A stretch of 64,000 nucleotides of DNA from Paroedura picta (GCF_049243985.1 NC_135369.1:20982533-21046532), one strand, 5' to 3'. Positions 1-25,674 are shown, numbered from the stretch's first letter. The notes: generated from the letters alone by a model not told the origin. Numbers and translations are program-made.

Positions 1-13
1 TCCTCCTAGATTC

Positions 14-39
14 TTTCTTTCTATCTATCTATCTATCTA

Positions 40-137
<98 letters not shown>
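14..137. repeat. compound (TCTA)n(TCTG)n microsatellite
   Basis: TCTA units flank a core of TCTG units. The tract directly abuts the 3' end of a minus-strand L2-type LINE at 138. Confidence 0.95.
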
Positions 138-560
138 GCCCTCCCCGGAGGCTCAGGGCGGTTTACATAAGACCTATAAACAATACAATCCATATAAGTA
201 ACCGTAACAATACTAATAGCTAGAAATTGTAACAGTGCAAACAATGCAACAATGCAACAATGCAAATGGGTCCAGGGCACAGTGAGGGAGTTCTGGGAGG
301 GAGGGAGCAGGGGCCCTGCAGATGTTGCTTGTTCTCAACCAAATGCCTGGTGGAGGAGCTCTCTTTTGCAGGCCCTGTGGAACTGTTTTAGCTCTGTCAG
401 GGCCCTGATCTCCTCTGGGACCTCATTCCACCAGATGGGGGCCAGGACAGAGAAGGCGCTGCCTCTGGTCGAGGCCAGGCGGGCATCTTTCGGGCCAGGG
501 ACCATTAGCCGGTTGGTGGTGGTGGAGCGTAGAGCTCTTTGAGGGGCATTCACAATCACT
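138..560 (-). mobile_element. L2-type LINE, 3' end
   Basis: The minus strand encodes the typical C-terminal sequence FSVLAPIWWNEVPEEIRALT and FHRACKRELLHQAFG. The 3' tail (GCCCTGAGCC-type UTR) runs into the microsatellite. Confidence 0.75.
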
Positions 561-734
561 GCCAGCTTTTATTCAGGCAGGGCTCCTGTACCTTGGACGC
601 TGGTGTGTGAGATCAGGTATTCTGCAGGCAAATGTTTTATTTTTTTTAATGATCGTTTCCTCTGCATGCCAGGGGAAAGGGAGATTTTGTTAGTTCATCA
701 GTTATATGAGAGCCCAGCCAAGAAAAAAGTTGGC

Positions 735-800
735 AACTCCGCAATCGCCTGCCCGTGGCAATGGAATAAAAGGTCATAGAGGGAGCGATGACATCACCAA
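735..800 (+). promoter_or_regulatory. weak candidate promoter of the GARIN-family gene
   Basis: A unique segment about 1.1 kb before the start codon has a TATA-like GAATAAAAGG at 764-773 and a CRE-like TGACATCA at 789-796. A CREM-type site would fit a spermatid gene, but it lies downstream of the TATA-like box. A non-coding first exon would be needed and cannot be shown. Confidence 0.18.
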
Positions 801-1225
801 AGTGCTTCCATCCCAGCGGGGGGGGGGGGGGGAGGAGAGGGGGGAGACAGTAACAACTCAGGAATGCCAGGAAAAGAGGGACTACGCCAGGCAGGCAGGC
901 AGGGGCACCCAATATCACAGGTGAGCAGAAGAGCTTGAACACCGCAGGATGCTGTAGGCCCGTGGCTTATCGGTTCCGAGGCACTGCTCTTTAGCCAGAG
1001 GCCTGCTGCTTTGCAGTTGGTAGACAGTGGCTGTTTTATTTTCCAGGACGCAGGAGGAGCCAGGCCCCAGCAAGAGGCTGGAAAGAGAGAAAGCGCTTTG
1101 TTGCTTCATGGCGAGGAAACAATTTAGTAGTGAAGCAAAAAAGGGGTCTTCTTAAGTGTGCTGGGCTCCCAACACTGGTAGTCAGAACTGCCCCCACCAG
1201 GAAGGCTACAAATAGCAGGGTCCGT

Positions 1226-1412
1226 GGGACCTAACAATAAGGCTGCCAGCTCTGGGGGGGGGGGGGGAATACCTGGAGATTTGGAGGGCGGAGCCTGGAG
1301 GGGTTTAGGCAGGGGAGGGGCCTCAACAGACTCCACCCTCCAGATCAGCTGTTCTCTCCTGGGAATTGATCTTCATCATTTGGAGATCAATTAGGATTGC
1401 AGGTGTCCCTGG
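1226..1412 (-). mobile_element. GTTGCC-terminal MITE-like repeat
   Basis: This is a minus-strand copy of an abundant, roughly 200-bp family. Its plus consensus runs from AGGGTTGCCA through 'CCCCTGGAGAAAATGG' and 'CCCAAATCTCCAGG' to TGGCAACCCT. A G run interrupts it. Confidence 0.55.
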
Positions 1413-1437
1413 CCAACAGCAGGGGATGAGGAAGAAG

Positions 1438-1677
1438 ACCAAGAGTTTTCTTATATGCTGCTTTTCTCTACCCGAAGGAGTCTCAAAGTGGCTTATATTC
1501 ACTTTCCCTTTCCTCTCCCCACAACAGACACCCTGTGAGGTGGGTCAGAACAGTTTCATCAGTGCTGTGCTGAGCCCAAGGTCACCCAGCTGGCTGCATG
1601 TGAAGGAGCGGGGAATGAGACCCAGCTCGCCAGATTAGAAATCCGCGCTCCTAATCACTACACCAAGCTGTCTCAGT
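1438..1677 (-). mobile_element. MIR-like tRNA-derived SINE
   Basis: Near full length, minus strand. Its 3' end reads TTATATGCTGCTTTTCTCTA; a core (ACAGACACCCTGTGAGGTGG) follows, then a tRNA-like head ending CACTACACCAAGCTG. The layout (tRNA head, GTGACCTTGGGC block, core, short 3' tail) matches MIR/CORE-SINEs. Confidence 0.8.
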
Positions 1678-1882
1678 AGACTTGCTGCCTCCAAATTGGG
1701 AAACTCCTGGAGATTTGAGGCTGGACTCTGGAGCCTGTGGAGGACAGCTGTTTTTCTGCTGTTCAGCAGGTCAAGCTTGTTCTTGCTATGGTCTACTATC
1801 CTAACTCCCGGTTGCTTCTCCTTCCCCCCTTCTCCCACTCTCCCTGCCAGTCCCACCACTTGTAGCCCCGTCACGAAGAAGG

Positions 1883-16025
<14,143 letters not shown>

Positions 16026-16093
16026 AGAGAGCAAGCGAAGAGGCGAGGAGCCCTGAAGGGACAGACCTCTCTTGGCACCCGCCGTCTGACTTC

Positions 16094-16099
16094 AGTAAA
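16094..16099 (+). other. possible polyadenylation signal of the GARIN-family gene
   Basis: AGTAAA, a known weaker variant, lies about 70 bp after the stop codon. No AATAAA is nearer. This is position and motif only. Confidence 0.3.
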
Positions 16100-16419
16100 G
16101 ACGTGACCTATAAAAACCTACAAACTCTTGGCCAACGGTTAATGGGCAAGCAGGCAGCCTGGCTCATGGGTCGGCAAGGCCTAGTTTGGTGGGTTACCAG
16201 AACCATCTGGGCAGCCACTGCTGGAAACAGGATGCTGGATTAGGTGGAACTTGGGTCTCATCCAGCACAGGTCTTTGGGGTGTTCTTAGAGGTGTCAATA
16301 AGCCGCAGAACTTTTCACTCAAAAGTAGATCTCAGGGAGTTCAAGGGGATTTGATTCCAGGTAGGAGCGGCTAGGAAGGTAATGGGGGTGATATTCACAG
16401 TTGATTCTGGGGTTTGGTG

Positions 16420-16610
16420 GGGTGCAAGCTGAGATTAGTGTGTTTTATTTGTGTGTTTTTATCCCACTTTTCTCCCCAACTGGGGAATTCCAAATGACTT
16501 ACAACATCTTCCTTACTTTTCAGTCCCAACTTTGTGAGGTTGTAGGCTGCAAGAGAGGGACTGGCCCATCCTCCAGTGAGCTTCCCTGACAAAGTGGGGA
16601 TCTGAACTGA
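16420..16610 (-). mobile_element. MIR-like SINE, old
   Basis: TATCCCACTTTTCTCCCCAA on the left and GTGGGGATCTGAACTGAGT on the right are the tail and box B region in reverse. Confidence 0.45.
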
Positions 16611-16635
16611 GTGGGGAATTCAACGCTAGAATCAG

Positions 16636-16720
16636 GGGTGGTCAAGCATGTGCTGGCAGGGGTTCATGGGAACTGTAGTCCATGGACATCTGGTGAGCCA
16701 CAGTTTGGCCTCCCTCAGCA
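16636..16720. mobile_element. palindromic hAT MITE, right half
   Basis: GTGCTGGCAGGGGTTCATGG..CCATGGACATCTGGTGAGCC. Only one arm is clear. Confidence 0.65.
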
Positions 16721-16734
16721 AACTGACCAGAGTG

Positions 16735-16900
16735 AATCCAGAGCTGCACCTCAAAGACCAACACATTTGTCCAAGGTATTAGCTTATGAAAGTCAAAATC
16801 CCCTTCATCCAATCCGAAGTAGAGAATGCGACGTCTCTTTGGCCCACATAGTCTCCCGTTTTCTGCTGCAACAGACTAATCACCCCAGTTTCAGAAAACA
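16735..16900 (-). mobile_element. Penelope-like short repeat
   Basis: The minus strand contains TTGGTCTTTGAGGTGCAGCT at the 3' end and GGATGAAGGGGATTTTGACT at the core position. Decayed. Confidence 0.5.
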
Positions 16901-17049
16901 TGGCCATCCCTAAACAGAGCAGTAAGTGTTGACGAACCACAAGGCAACCCTCCCCCCTCCCCAAAAAAAATGGTTTCTCTGGTTTCCCCCACTTTTTCTC
17001 ATTAAGGTACAGAAGACTATACTTCACTAAGCCCAAAAAAAAAATTGGA

Positions 17050-17420
<371 letters not shown>

Positions 17421-17639
17421 TATCCATGATTATAAAGATGGCAATGTTGCTAGCAAGATGTTACTAGCAGGTAGAAATCAAGGGGAGGATGGGAAGGGAG
17501 GCCTGGTTCATTAGTATACAATGGCTCTTCCGCTGTTCAGCTGGCCTCAACCATAAGCCCGATGGAAGAGTTCCGTCATGCACGCCCTGTGGGACTTGAC
17601 AGGAGACAGATACTGTTGCCACCATCCATCGTATAGTTT

Positions 17640-17920
17640 TGTCGGCAAGATGGTAGTTTTCCTGGTTGTATGGAGATTGTATTTTAATTTTTCATGTTTT
17701 TAGTGTAAACTGCCACGAGCCGGCTGGTCTGAGAGCAGCGGTCTGTAAGTCTAATAAATAAATAAGTTCCATCAGGGCCCTGATCTCCTTGGGGGGGGGG
17801 GGGGCAGGGGTCCTTATCTGGTCAGTCAGCGGGGAACCAAGTGCTCTCTGGGGATTTACATGAAAGATAAAGAACAGGGACAGGATCCGATTTAAAAGGA
17901 TATCCGATCTCCGATAATCT
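17640..17920. mobile_element. two L2-type LINE tails, end to end
   Basis: A plus-strand tail (GTAAACTGCCACGAGCCGGC..TAATAAATAAAT) ends at about 17763. GGGCCCTGATCTCCTTGGGG after it is the minus-strand C-terminal region of another copy. Confidence 0.5.
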
Positions 17921-17928
17921 AGAGCAGG

Positions 17929-17998
17929 GGTAGTCAAACTGTGGCCCTCCAGATGTCCATGGACTACAGTTCCCATGAGCCCCCTGCCAGTGACTACC
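17929..17998 (+). mobile_element. palindromic hAT MITE, left half
   Basis: CAGGGGTAGTCAAACTGTGG..CCCATGAGCCCCCTGCCAG, with a fragment of the far end (TGACTACCCCTG) directly after. Confidence 0.75.
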
Positions 17999-18084
17999 CC
18001 TGATTAGTGAGCACAGAAAGGGCTTAGTTCAAGTAAAATCAAGCAGGATACACATCTGGGAGCGTGGAGGGGAGGCATCCCCAG

Positions 18085-18350
18085 CCTTTTTCAACCTTTT
18101 GACCTGAAATGTTTTTTAGGCTCTGAGGAACCCTGAAACTGTTGCCACGCCCCTTCAGAGAAGTGGGCACGGACATAAGATGCGGGAGCCAACCAATCGA
18201 TTGATCCTTTATCGTTTCCATTATGGAAAAAGAGCCTGTAGAGTCACAGGGGGAATGGACTCCTGTGATGTCTAGTAACGTCAGTGGCCATCCAAACGTT
18301 TAGGAAAGGCTGCGTAACCCCAGGGTTCCATGGAACCCTAGCTGGCAATC
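18085..18350. mobile_element. non-autonomous hAT-like element
   Basis: TTTTTCAACCTTTTGACCTG near the left end and CCCCAGGGTTCCATGGAACC near the right. Related to 11378-11700. Confidence 0.45.
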
Positions 18351-18711
18351 CCTATATCTTTGTCCATAACGAGCGAAACATAAGCTGTAAAGAGTCCACT
18401 CTAACCTCAGTCTGACCCAAGAGTCACTTTTATTCACAGAAAGGATCTTGAAAAGAGGTTTCTGCGTGATTCTGCTGAATCAAAATTCCCCCGGAAGGGT
18501 GATGCTATTTGATAAGGCCTCAGTCATGATCAGGGTTTTCTTTTTACCTCACAGAAATGGTGATCCCATCTTAACAAGACTGAGGTACCATCTATTATTG
18601 CTACGGCCCCTCCTTATGTTTGTCCTGCACACATTTTCACTTGGCACAGGAATGTCACTCCTTCCATTTCATCCTGCCATTCACAATGTTTTCTTTTTCT
18701 TTCTGTCAATA

Positions 18712-19205
18712 CACAGTGGGGTGTAGTGATTATAATGTCAGACTGTGATCCGGGGCACCCAGATTCTGTGAATTTAGGCAGATTGTGAGTGGGTGGGCAG
18801 AAGGGATTGTGTTGGTACTTGGCTCTTGTGGCTCTTTCTTGCATGCCCAGGGCTCTTTCTTGCATGCCAATTGCCACTTTAGGATTAGGAGTTGAATTCC
18901 TTTCAAGCCAGACTGGCCAGGGATTCTGGGGTTTTTTTGGGTGGGATGGGGGAATCATCTGGGTGTGGAATTGGGGTCGCTGTGGCAGGCAGGTAGTTGT
19001 GAATTTTTTGCATTCAGCAGGGGATTGGACTAGATGACCCTGGAGGTCCCTTCCAACTCTATGATTCTGTGAACCCCTACCCTGCCGTGAAAGCTTGTGG
19101 GTGTCGCACAACCTCAGCCAAACCTTCCTCACAGGATTGCGGTTGGGACAAAATGGAGGAGAGAGGACGAGGTTGTCAGCCGCTTTGGGTTGGGGGAAAG
19201 CCAGG
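18712..19205 (+). mobile_element. MIR-like SINE interrupted by CR1 3' end
   Basis: The SINE head (GGGGTGTAGTGATTATAATG) lies at 18717 and its 3' part (TTCCTCACAGGATTGCGGTT..GTCAGCCGCTTTGGG) at 19120-19195. A CR1 end (about 18785-19075, GGGATTGGACTAGATGACCC) sits between. Confidence 0.65.
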
Positions 19206-20256
19206 GAGGGTGTTTTAAAAAACAAAGATTGTATTTACTGAAAAAAGATGATGACAAAAAAATGTACTACTGGATATAACCTTGAATAGTATGCAATCAT
19301 AAAACAAGCGTCTCCTATTTAATGGCGTACTAGGGGTTGGGGACCTTAGTCTTGCATTAAAGTAAATGCACTAAATATCTAAATACCCTATGATGCAGGA
19401 TAGTCTTATGAGTTCCAGGTTGTGTAGGAGACGGGGATAGGGCAGAACAGGGAATCCTGAGCAGAGACTAGATTTGAACTGGAGATCTCAGGCATCCCTG
19501 CACATTCTCTAACACCATCAGGAAAAAAGAGAGGCATTAAAAATAGCAGATAAATAAAATCTTGATTGTGGATTTCCCACATCTCATCTCTTCATCATGC
19601 CCTAGAAAACCATCATGGTAACAGAGAGCTAGTTTATAATAGAGGAAAACGGCAAAGGTGTCTTGACTGGGCACGATGTCATCCAGTAGCCTGAATCAAG
19701 GCATTTATATCCTTCCTCCACCCAATGGGATTGTCAAATTCTCTATCCTGTAAATTGAGGAGGAACCTCTACTTGCGCCATTTGGATGCCCCTAAATGTC
19801 TCTTTGCTCCGAGGCTCTGCAGTCTGATGAGCGACGGGCAGAGGGCAGTGCTAACCCAGGTGCCGCAGAGACGGAGAGTGGGAAGAACAGCTGCCCCCGG
19901 CCACAGCTGTCAGGCAGGGACCTTGGAAAATCATAAAGCTTTCCCCTTGGGGTGCGGTCTACTGGGATAGTTCTAGGCAGGGCTGGGAGCAGAGGGAAAA
20001 TATTATTTGGAAAGCAGGGGAGGCCTCGTAGATATGGACGGGGTATTGAAAAGAAAAAACAGCGGTAAAGCAGCATGAATTCGATCCTGCGTGACAGGCA
20101 TACCCCTTCTCTGGGTGCCTCAGCTGGTTCTGTCGTGCTGCTAGCTGAGGAGGTTATGACGTTGGCAGGAGAGCACAAAGCGAAGAGGCTCAGGTTATAA
20201 ACTAGGAAGTGTTGGTGTACAAAACTCTGGAAATGTTCAGGGCAATGCTTGGAAGA
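19206..20256. other. unique intergenic sequence
   Basis: No repeat family was recognised. The part at about 19790-20170 is less A+T-rich than its surroundings and could be conserved non-coding DNA. A GTTCCAGG-type block near 19410 is unassigned. Confidence 0.35.
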
Positions 20257-20501
20257 GCAGATTGGGGTTGCGGTGAAGAGTGATAGTCTCTGATCTGGAG
20301 ATCTGGGTTCAATTCCCCACTCCTCCTCCTATACAGGCAGCCAGCTGGGCGATCTTGGGGCCAGTCACAGTCCTCTCAGAGCTCTCTCAGCCCCACCTAC
20401 CTCACAGGATGTCTGTTGTAGGGAGAGGAAGGGAAGGTGATTGTAAGCCGCTTTGGGAATCCGTTGAGCCGTAAAAAATGGGATATAAGCGGCTCTTCTT
20501 C
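20257..20501 (+). mobile_element. MIR-like tRNA-derived SINE
   Basis: GGGTTGCGGTGAAGAGTGAT, GGGTTCAATTCCCCACTCCT, CACAGGATGTCTGTTGTAGG and GGGATATAAGCGGCTCTTCT follow in order. Confidence 0.8.
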
Positions 20502-20968
20502 GTCAAGACACAGACTGAGAGTACCAACAGAATTCAGAAATGTTTACGTAGTTTTGGCCTCCATTTAGGGGCCAAACAGGGGTGTTCCTTATACAACAAC
20601 AGCAAACCGGCTCCCAACTGAAAAGCCACCCCTAAACCCAACTCTTCTTCTTCCTAGGGACCTGAATGCATTGATCAGTGGTGGGAGATAAAATTCAATT
20701 ACTGCTGGCTTTGATATTTTCAAAGGGATGGCAACCAAATGCATCTTTCTCCATGTAGACTTGAGTGCAGCTTGAGGTTTTTAATTTTGTTATTTTTATT
20801 TATCTTTGCACTGACCAGGTAGAGCTGCAAGCCGTGTGGGAAATGTGTAGTTTGGTGCTTTTGATGCCATGGAAATGACACCGCCTGGCAAAGTAACTAC
20901 GTATTAAAGGGACAGGACTCTTTTTCCCCCTCCAAGGCTGTTAGCAACCTCAACATCATGGTTTAATC

Positions 20969-21359
20969 TAGTGGTTCTCAATCTGGGGGTCGGGACCCCT
21001 TTGGGGGACGAACAACCCTTTCACAGGGGTCGCAGCAGGGCAAGCAGCTTGGCTGGGGGGGGGGGACACCATCCACACAACAGCCTTGTGGGGTAGATTG
21101 AGATAGAGCGTTTGTTTGTCTGGAGCAGTGGAAAAGAGCAAGATCGGCATGGTGGGACAAGAGGCAGAACTGAACTGAGAAACCCCAAGGGGGCGGGGGA
21201 AACATTTATATACAATCATGAACAATGGATCTTCATGCCATTGGTCAGTTTGATTTAATTTCTGTGAAAGAACACTTGCATAATTTTATGGTTGGGGGTC
21301 ACCGCAACACGAAGAACTGTATTAAAGGGTCGTGGCATTAGGAAGGTCGAGAACCACTG
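20969..21359. mobile_element. non-autonomous hAT transposon, complete, with 8-bp target duplication
   Basis: 391 bp with inverted ends TAGTGGTTCTCAATCT and GGTCGAGAACCACTG. Perfect duplications GTTTAATC lie at 20961-20968 and 21360-21367. The interior has GGGGTCGGGACCCC and TTGGGGGTCACCGCAAC, as in Charlie-type hATs. No transposase frame. Confidence 0.92.
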
Positions 21360-21689
21360 GTTTAATCCAATCCACTCTGTATCACACTTCCTTTTAAGTT
21401 TTTCTTAGTTCCTTCACAGACATCTTCCGATGCCTCCTTCTCTTTTTCGTTGACAGCTGTAGCCTGAGGAAGAGTTTTAGTTAACTCCAGAGCTTCTCGG
21501 CTGGTGGTAATAAACACATTATTCCAACAGCATCTTTGTCTCTGTGTCTTTTCCATTGTGAACCAACACAGCTCCTTGCAAAGCAGATAAAAGGAGAGAC
21601 GCCACCCATCATATCAGACATGTCGGACAGAATTGGGGGGGGGGGAGATGTCAGCAAAATGCTGTGGGGTCCTTGGAGTGGGGATAGTT

Positions 21690-21862
21690 GGGTGGTCCTC
21701 AGGTGAGTCTTGAAGATCTGATATTTCAGCTCCTCTCCATTCTATATAGATCAGTTCACCTGGAGAAAACGGCTGCTTTGGAGCCTGCTGCTCATGTAGT
21801 TGTGCCCCCCCCCCCACACCCAAAATCTCTTCCTCATATCTGATGAGTTCGCCAACCCAGAG
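21690..21862 (+). mobile_element. GTTGCC-terminal MITE-like repeat, partial
   Basis: TCAGTTCACCTGGAGAAAAC and CCCAAAATCTCTTCC match the family. The ends are eroded. Confidence 0.5.
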
Positions 21863-21989
21863 TGGGCAGCCTTATCAGCGTTCAGATAACAGTTCCCTAA
21901 ACACCTTTCAAAGATACATGACAAATATGCAATGGGCAACCTTTGAGGCCGTGAGTTAGCAGGAACAAGACTGTGCCGTTAGGGAAGTA

Positions 21990-22940
21990 ATCTTCATTTC
22001 TCCCCATGTCCGACCCATCGCGACCCCATGGACAATGATCCTCCAGGCCTTCCTGTTCTCTACCATTCCCCGGAGTCCATTTAAGTTTGCACCGACTGCT
22101 TCAGTGACTCCATCCAGCCACCTCATTCTCTGTCGTCCCCTTGTTGAGCCAGTTTGGTTGTCTCTGTCGAGCCAGTTTGGTGCAGTGGTTAGGAGTGCGG
22201 ACTTCTAATCTGGCATGCCAGGTTCGATTCTGCGCTCCCCCACATGCAGCCAGCTGGGTGACCTTGGGCTCGCCACGGCACTGATAAAACTGTTCTGACT
22301 GGGCAGTGATATCAGGGGTCTCTCAGCCTCACCCACCCCACAGGGTGTCTGTTGTGGGGAGAGGAATGGGAAGGCGACTGTAAGCCGCTTTGAGCCTCCT
22401 TCAGGTAGGGAAAAGCGGCATATAAGAACCAACTCTTCTTCTTCTTTTGCCCTCGATCGCTCCCAGCATTAGGCTCTTCTCCTTCTCATGTCCTTCCTTC
22501 TCATGAGGTGGCCAAAGTATTTGAGTTTCATCTTCAGGATCTGGCCTTCTAAGGAGCAGTCAGGGCTGATCTCCTCTAGGACTGAGCGGTTTGTTCGCCT
22601 TGCAGTCCAAGGGTCTTCTCCAGCACCAGAGTTCAAAAGCCTCAATCCTTTGATGCTCGGCCTTCCTTATGGTCCAACTTTCACAGCCATACAATGCAAC
22701 TGGGAAGACCATAACCTTGACTAGATGCACTTTCGTTGACAGGGTGATGTCTCTGCTTTTTAGGATGCTGTCTAGATTTGCCATAGCTTTCCTCTCCAGG
22801 AGCGTCTTTTAATTTCTTTGCTGCAGTCCCCATCTGCAGTGATCTTGGAGCCCAGGAAAATAAAATCTGTCGCTACCTCCATTTCTTCCCCATCTATTTG
22901 CCAGGAATTGAGAGGGCCAGATGCCATTCTCCCCTCCTAA
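21990..22940 (-). mobile_element. BovB (RTE) LINE, C-terminal part, split by a SINE
   Basis: The minus strand encodes ANLDSILKSRDITLSTKVHL, VFPVALYGCESWTIRKAEHQ and RIEAFELWCWRR, the RTE/BovB reverse transcriptase C terminus. The 3' part (21990-22145) is separated from the rest by a MIR-like SINE. The frame is broken. Confidence 0.9.
22146..22445 (+). mobile_element. MIR-like SINE inserted in BovB
   Basis: AGCCAGTTTGGTGCAGTGGT to GGCATATAAGAACCAACTCT and (CTT)n. The head is preceded by a short duplicated TGAGCCAGTTTGGTTG, so a partial copy may lie in tandem. Confidence 0.85.
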
Positions 22941-22956
22941 GTAACCTTAAATTTAG

Positions 22957-23065
22957 ATCAAGATGGGTAGCCTTGTTAGTCTGACTTATGTGAGCAAAAG
23001 CTCATCTCCTGCCACAAATGTTGATAGTCTTTAAGGTGCTACTGGACTCTCACGCTTTTCCTCAA
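22957..23065 (+). mobile_element. Penelope-like short repeat with inverted 5' piece
   Basis: GATGGGTAGCCTTGTTAGTC is joined to GTGAGCAAAAGCTCATC and TAGTCTTTAAGGTGCTACTG, then GACTCTCAC. Confidence 0.55.
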
Positions 23066-23349
23066 ATTTAGGTATATTTCACCCAATATATAAAAACCTA
23101 TGAGACTTCCAAGCACAAAAGTAGTTAAGGCTACTTGGGACTCAGCCTCCTCATACTCTGTGGTCTTTCTGGCAGGATCGGACAATTAAAATCCTGCGGG
23201 GAAGTGCCAATGGAGATAGCTGCTGCTTACAATTATTTTTCTTGATAACAAACACACACATACTTGTCTGCCAACGGAAATGACACATCATTTATTCTAC
23301 TGGTTAATCCCAAACATTTCCGTCTTCTCCACTTAATCTTCACAATGAC

Positions 23350-23500
23350 CCTGCGAGGTAGGCTGAAAGGGAATCCACAGTCATTTCCCCTGGAGAAAAT
23401 TGATGTTTTGGAAGCTGGACTCTGTGGCATTGTACGTAATTGAGGCACCTGTCCTTCCCCAAATCTCCAAGAGTTTCCCAAGCTGGACCTGGCACCCCAG
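23350..23500 (+). mobile_element. GTTGCC-family fragment
   Basis: TTTCCCCTGGAGAAAATTGA..CCCCAAATCTCCAAGAGTTT. The 3' end is lost. Confidence 0.5.
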
Positions 23501-23582
23501 TGATGTGGAGCCTGGGGAGGTCAGGGACATCAGTGGGAATACAGCATCATAGAATTCACCTTCCAAAGCATCCCATTTTCGC

Positions 23583-24112
23583 CAGGGGAACTGTGTGCAG
23601 TTCTGGAGGCCTCACTTCAAGAAGGACGTAGATAAAATTGAAAGGGTACAGAGGAGAGCGACGAAGATGATCTGGGGCCAAGGGACCAAGCCCTATGAAG
23701 ATAGGTTGAGGGACTTGGGAATGTTCAGCCTGGAGAAAAGGAGGTTGAGAGGGGACATGATAGCTCTCTTTAAGTATTTGAAAGGTTGTTGTCACTTGGA
23801 GGAGGGCAGGATGCTGTTTCTGTTGGCTGCAGAGGAGAGGACACGCAGTAATGGGTTTAAAGGACAAGTACAACGATATAGGCTAGATATCAGGAAAAAA
23901 AATTTCACAGTCAGAGTAGTTCAGCAGTGGAATAGGCTGCCTAAGGAGGTGGTGAGCCACCCCTCACAGGCAATCCAAGCAGAGGTTGGATACACACTTT
24001 TCTTGGATGCTTTAGGATGCTTAGGGCTGATCCTGCGTTGAGCAGGGGGTTGGACTAGATGGCCTGTGTGGCCCCTTCCAACTCTATGATTCTATGATTC
24101 TATGATCTCTGC
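23583..24112 (+). mobile_element. CR1 LINE, reverse transcriptase C terminus and 3' UTR
   Basis: Encodes KIERVQRRATKMIWG, DLGMFSLEKRRLRGDMIALF and FTVRVVQQWNRLPKEVV, then the UTR GGGGGTTGGACTAGATGGCC and ATTCTATG repeats. It is the longest CR1 coding piece here. Confidence 0.92.
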
Positions 24113-24199
24113 AGTCTGGAGATGAGCTGTCATTCTGGGGGATCCCCAGGTCCCACCTGGAGGCTGGCATCCCTTCGAAGAGGTTTGTGGACTAAAGAA

Positions 24200-24660
24200 G
24201 GCAACCTTGTCCTTCACCTGAATCTGAACACAAAAGAGGCGCAGAGAGCAAGCGAGGGAGAGATTAGACAAGGAGGAAACCCAATCTGTCAGGGGCGATG
24301 GCAAGGCCAGAGCCAGGCCTGGGCTAGAGGGAGTCATGTTGTTGCCTCGTGTGAGGCAACAATGGAGCCCATATGTCGTGGGATTGCCTGGCAGGCGACA
24401 AACAATGGGCGCCACAGACGGGTTGGGAAAAGCGACAGAATGTTCACACTTTCTTAACGTGATTAATCTGTCTCGACTCCCGCCAGGCTGCCTCAGCCCC
24501 CTCCGACTCCCAAGGACGCTCACGGATACGCCCGGACGTGTGGCCCACTGTCCAGGGGGAGCCGGGCAAGGCGGAAGGGAAAGGGGCCGCCATGACAAGG
24601 AACAGCCGTGTGCATGCCTCAGAGCCATGGCGCCTCTCCAGCGGCCTTCCAAATAAGGCC
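24200..24660. other. unique block, regulatory candidate
   Basis: No repeat family recognised. It contains a 10-bp inverted repeat (24339-24362), two SOX-like ACAATGG sites (24359-24365, 24402-24408) and GTGATTAATC. Confidence 0.35.
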
Positions 24661-25085
24661 CTGTGGCTGAATCGTTTGTTTGTTGGTTATTAAGTTGTAG
24701 TATTTACAATATTTATATCCCACCTGCCTGTTCTACAATGCTGACAGCAGCTAGCAAAATAAATATCAAATTTTCCTGTGTAATGCTTGTGGGGCTTTTC
24801 GGTTCGTATGTTCCATCTGTCCCTTTCCTGACGTCTCAAGTAAAGCACCCCAGTTTCCCAATTTAAAAAAAAAATGTTTACTTGTTTCTATTTATTAAAA
24901 GATCTATATCCCCTGTTCCTCACCAACAACATAATGTATTTTGCTACCTATCTGCCCATGGACATACCAATAGCACAAAACCTGGGGCGTATGAAAAATA
25001 CACACGAACCAATCTGAAATCATATTTAGTTGCATTCAATTAAAAAAAAATCATTAAATGATTTTTGAAAATTACTTGATTTATA
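24661..25085. other. A+T-rich intergenic sequence
   Basis: ATTTATATCCC..CTGC at about 24710 and ATCTATATCCCCTGTTCC at about 24901 look like old SINE or LINE tails. Otherwise nothing recognised. Confidence 0.35.
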
Positions 25086-25089
25086 CTGT

Positions 25090-25300
25090 CTCCCCCCACC
25101 CACTGCAACCTCCAGTGGGTTGCTATCTTCCATGGTTCTCTCCTCCAGTTTATCCTTCCAATAACCCTGCGAGGTTGGTCGGTTTGTATGTGACTGGTCC
25201 AAGGTCACCTAGCCAATTTCCATGCCATGAATTAGAACCTGGGTCTCCCAGATCCTAATCCGACACACTGACCGCTACACCACACTGGCTCTCGATCCAA
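25090..25300 (-). mobile_element. MIR-like CORE-SINE, old
   Basis: GGTCCAAGGTCACCTAGCCA, GAACCTGGGTCTCCCAGATC and CGCTACACCACACTGGC are the reverse of the tRNA-derived head. Confidence 0.65.
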
Positions 25301-25315
25301 ATGTTAGAATTATAG

Positions 25316-25530
25316 ATTCATAGAGATGGAAGGGGCCAGACAGGCCATCAAGTCCAACCCCCTGTTCATTGGAGGATCAGCCTAAAGCATCAGAATCTGT
25401 CCAGCCGCTACTTGAAGACCGCCTGTGAGGGGGAACTCACCACCTCCTTAGGCAGCCAATTCCAGTGCTGAACTACTCTGACTGTGAACATTTTCTCCCT
25501 GATAGTCAGCTTATGTCAAGGAGAAAAGAA
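25316..25530 (-). mobile_element. CR1 LINE 3' end
   Basis: GATTCATAGAGATGGAAGGG..CCATCAAGTCCAACCCCCTG..CCACCTCCTTAGGCAGCC. Confidence 0.8.
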
Positions 25531-25674
25531 CATCTGGTAGTGCATCATAGAGCAAAGAACCCGCTTTTGTATGAAAAGTAGCATATTTTCTATTATAATA
25601 TTCCTGGTTTCATCTGCAAAATGACGGAGGGTAATATTTTCTGCCCTCCCTCATCACATAATAAAGTCAAACAG

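Noticed and set aside
16611-16720. CRISPR-like spaced repeats of CCATGGACATCTGG throughout the window
   Set aside because: These are dispersed hAT MITEs with target duplications in vertebrate DNA, not a regular array.
18614-19225. 203-codon minus-strand frame
   Set aside because: It is the reverse of a SINE plus CR1 end.
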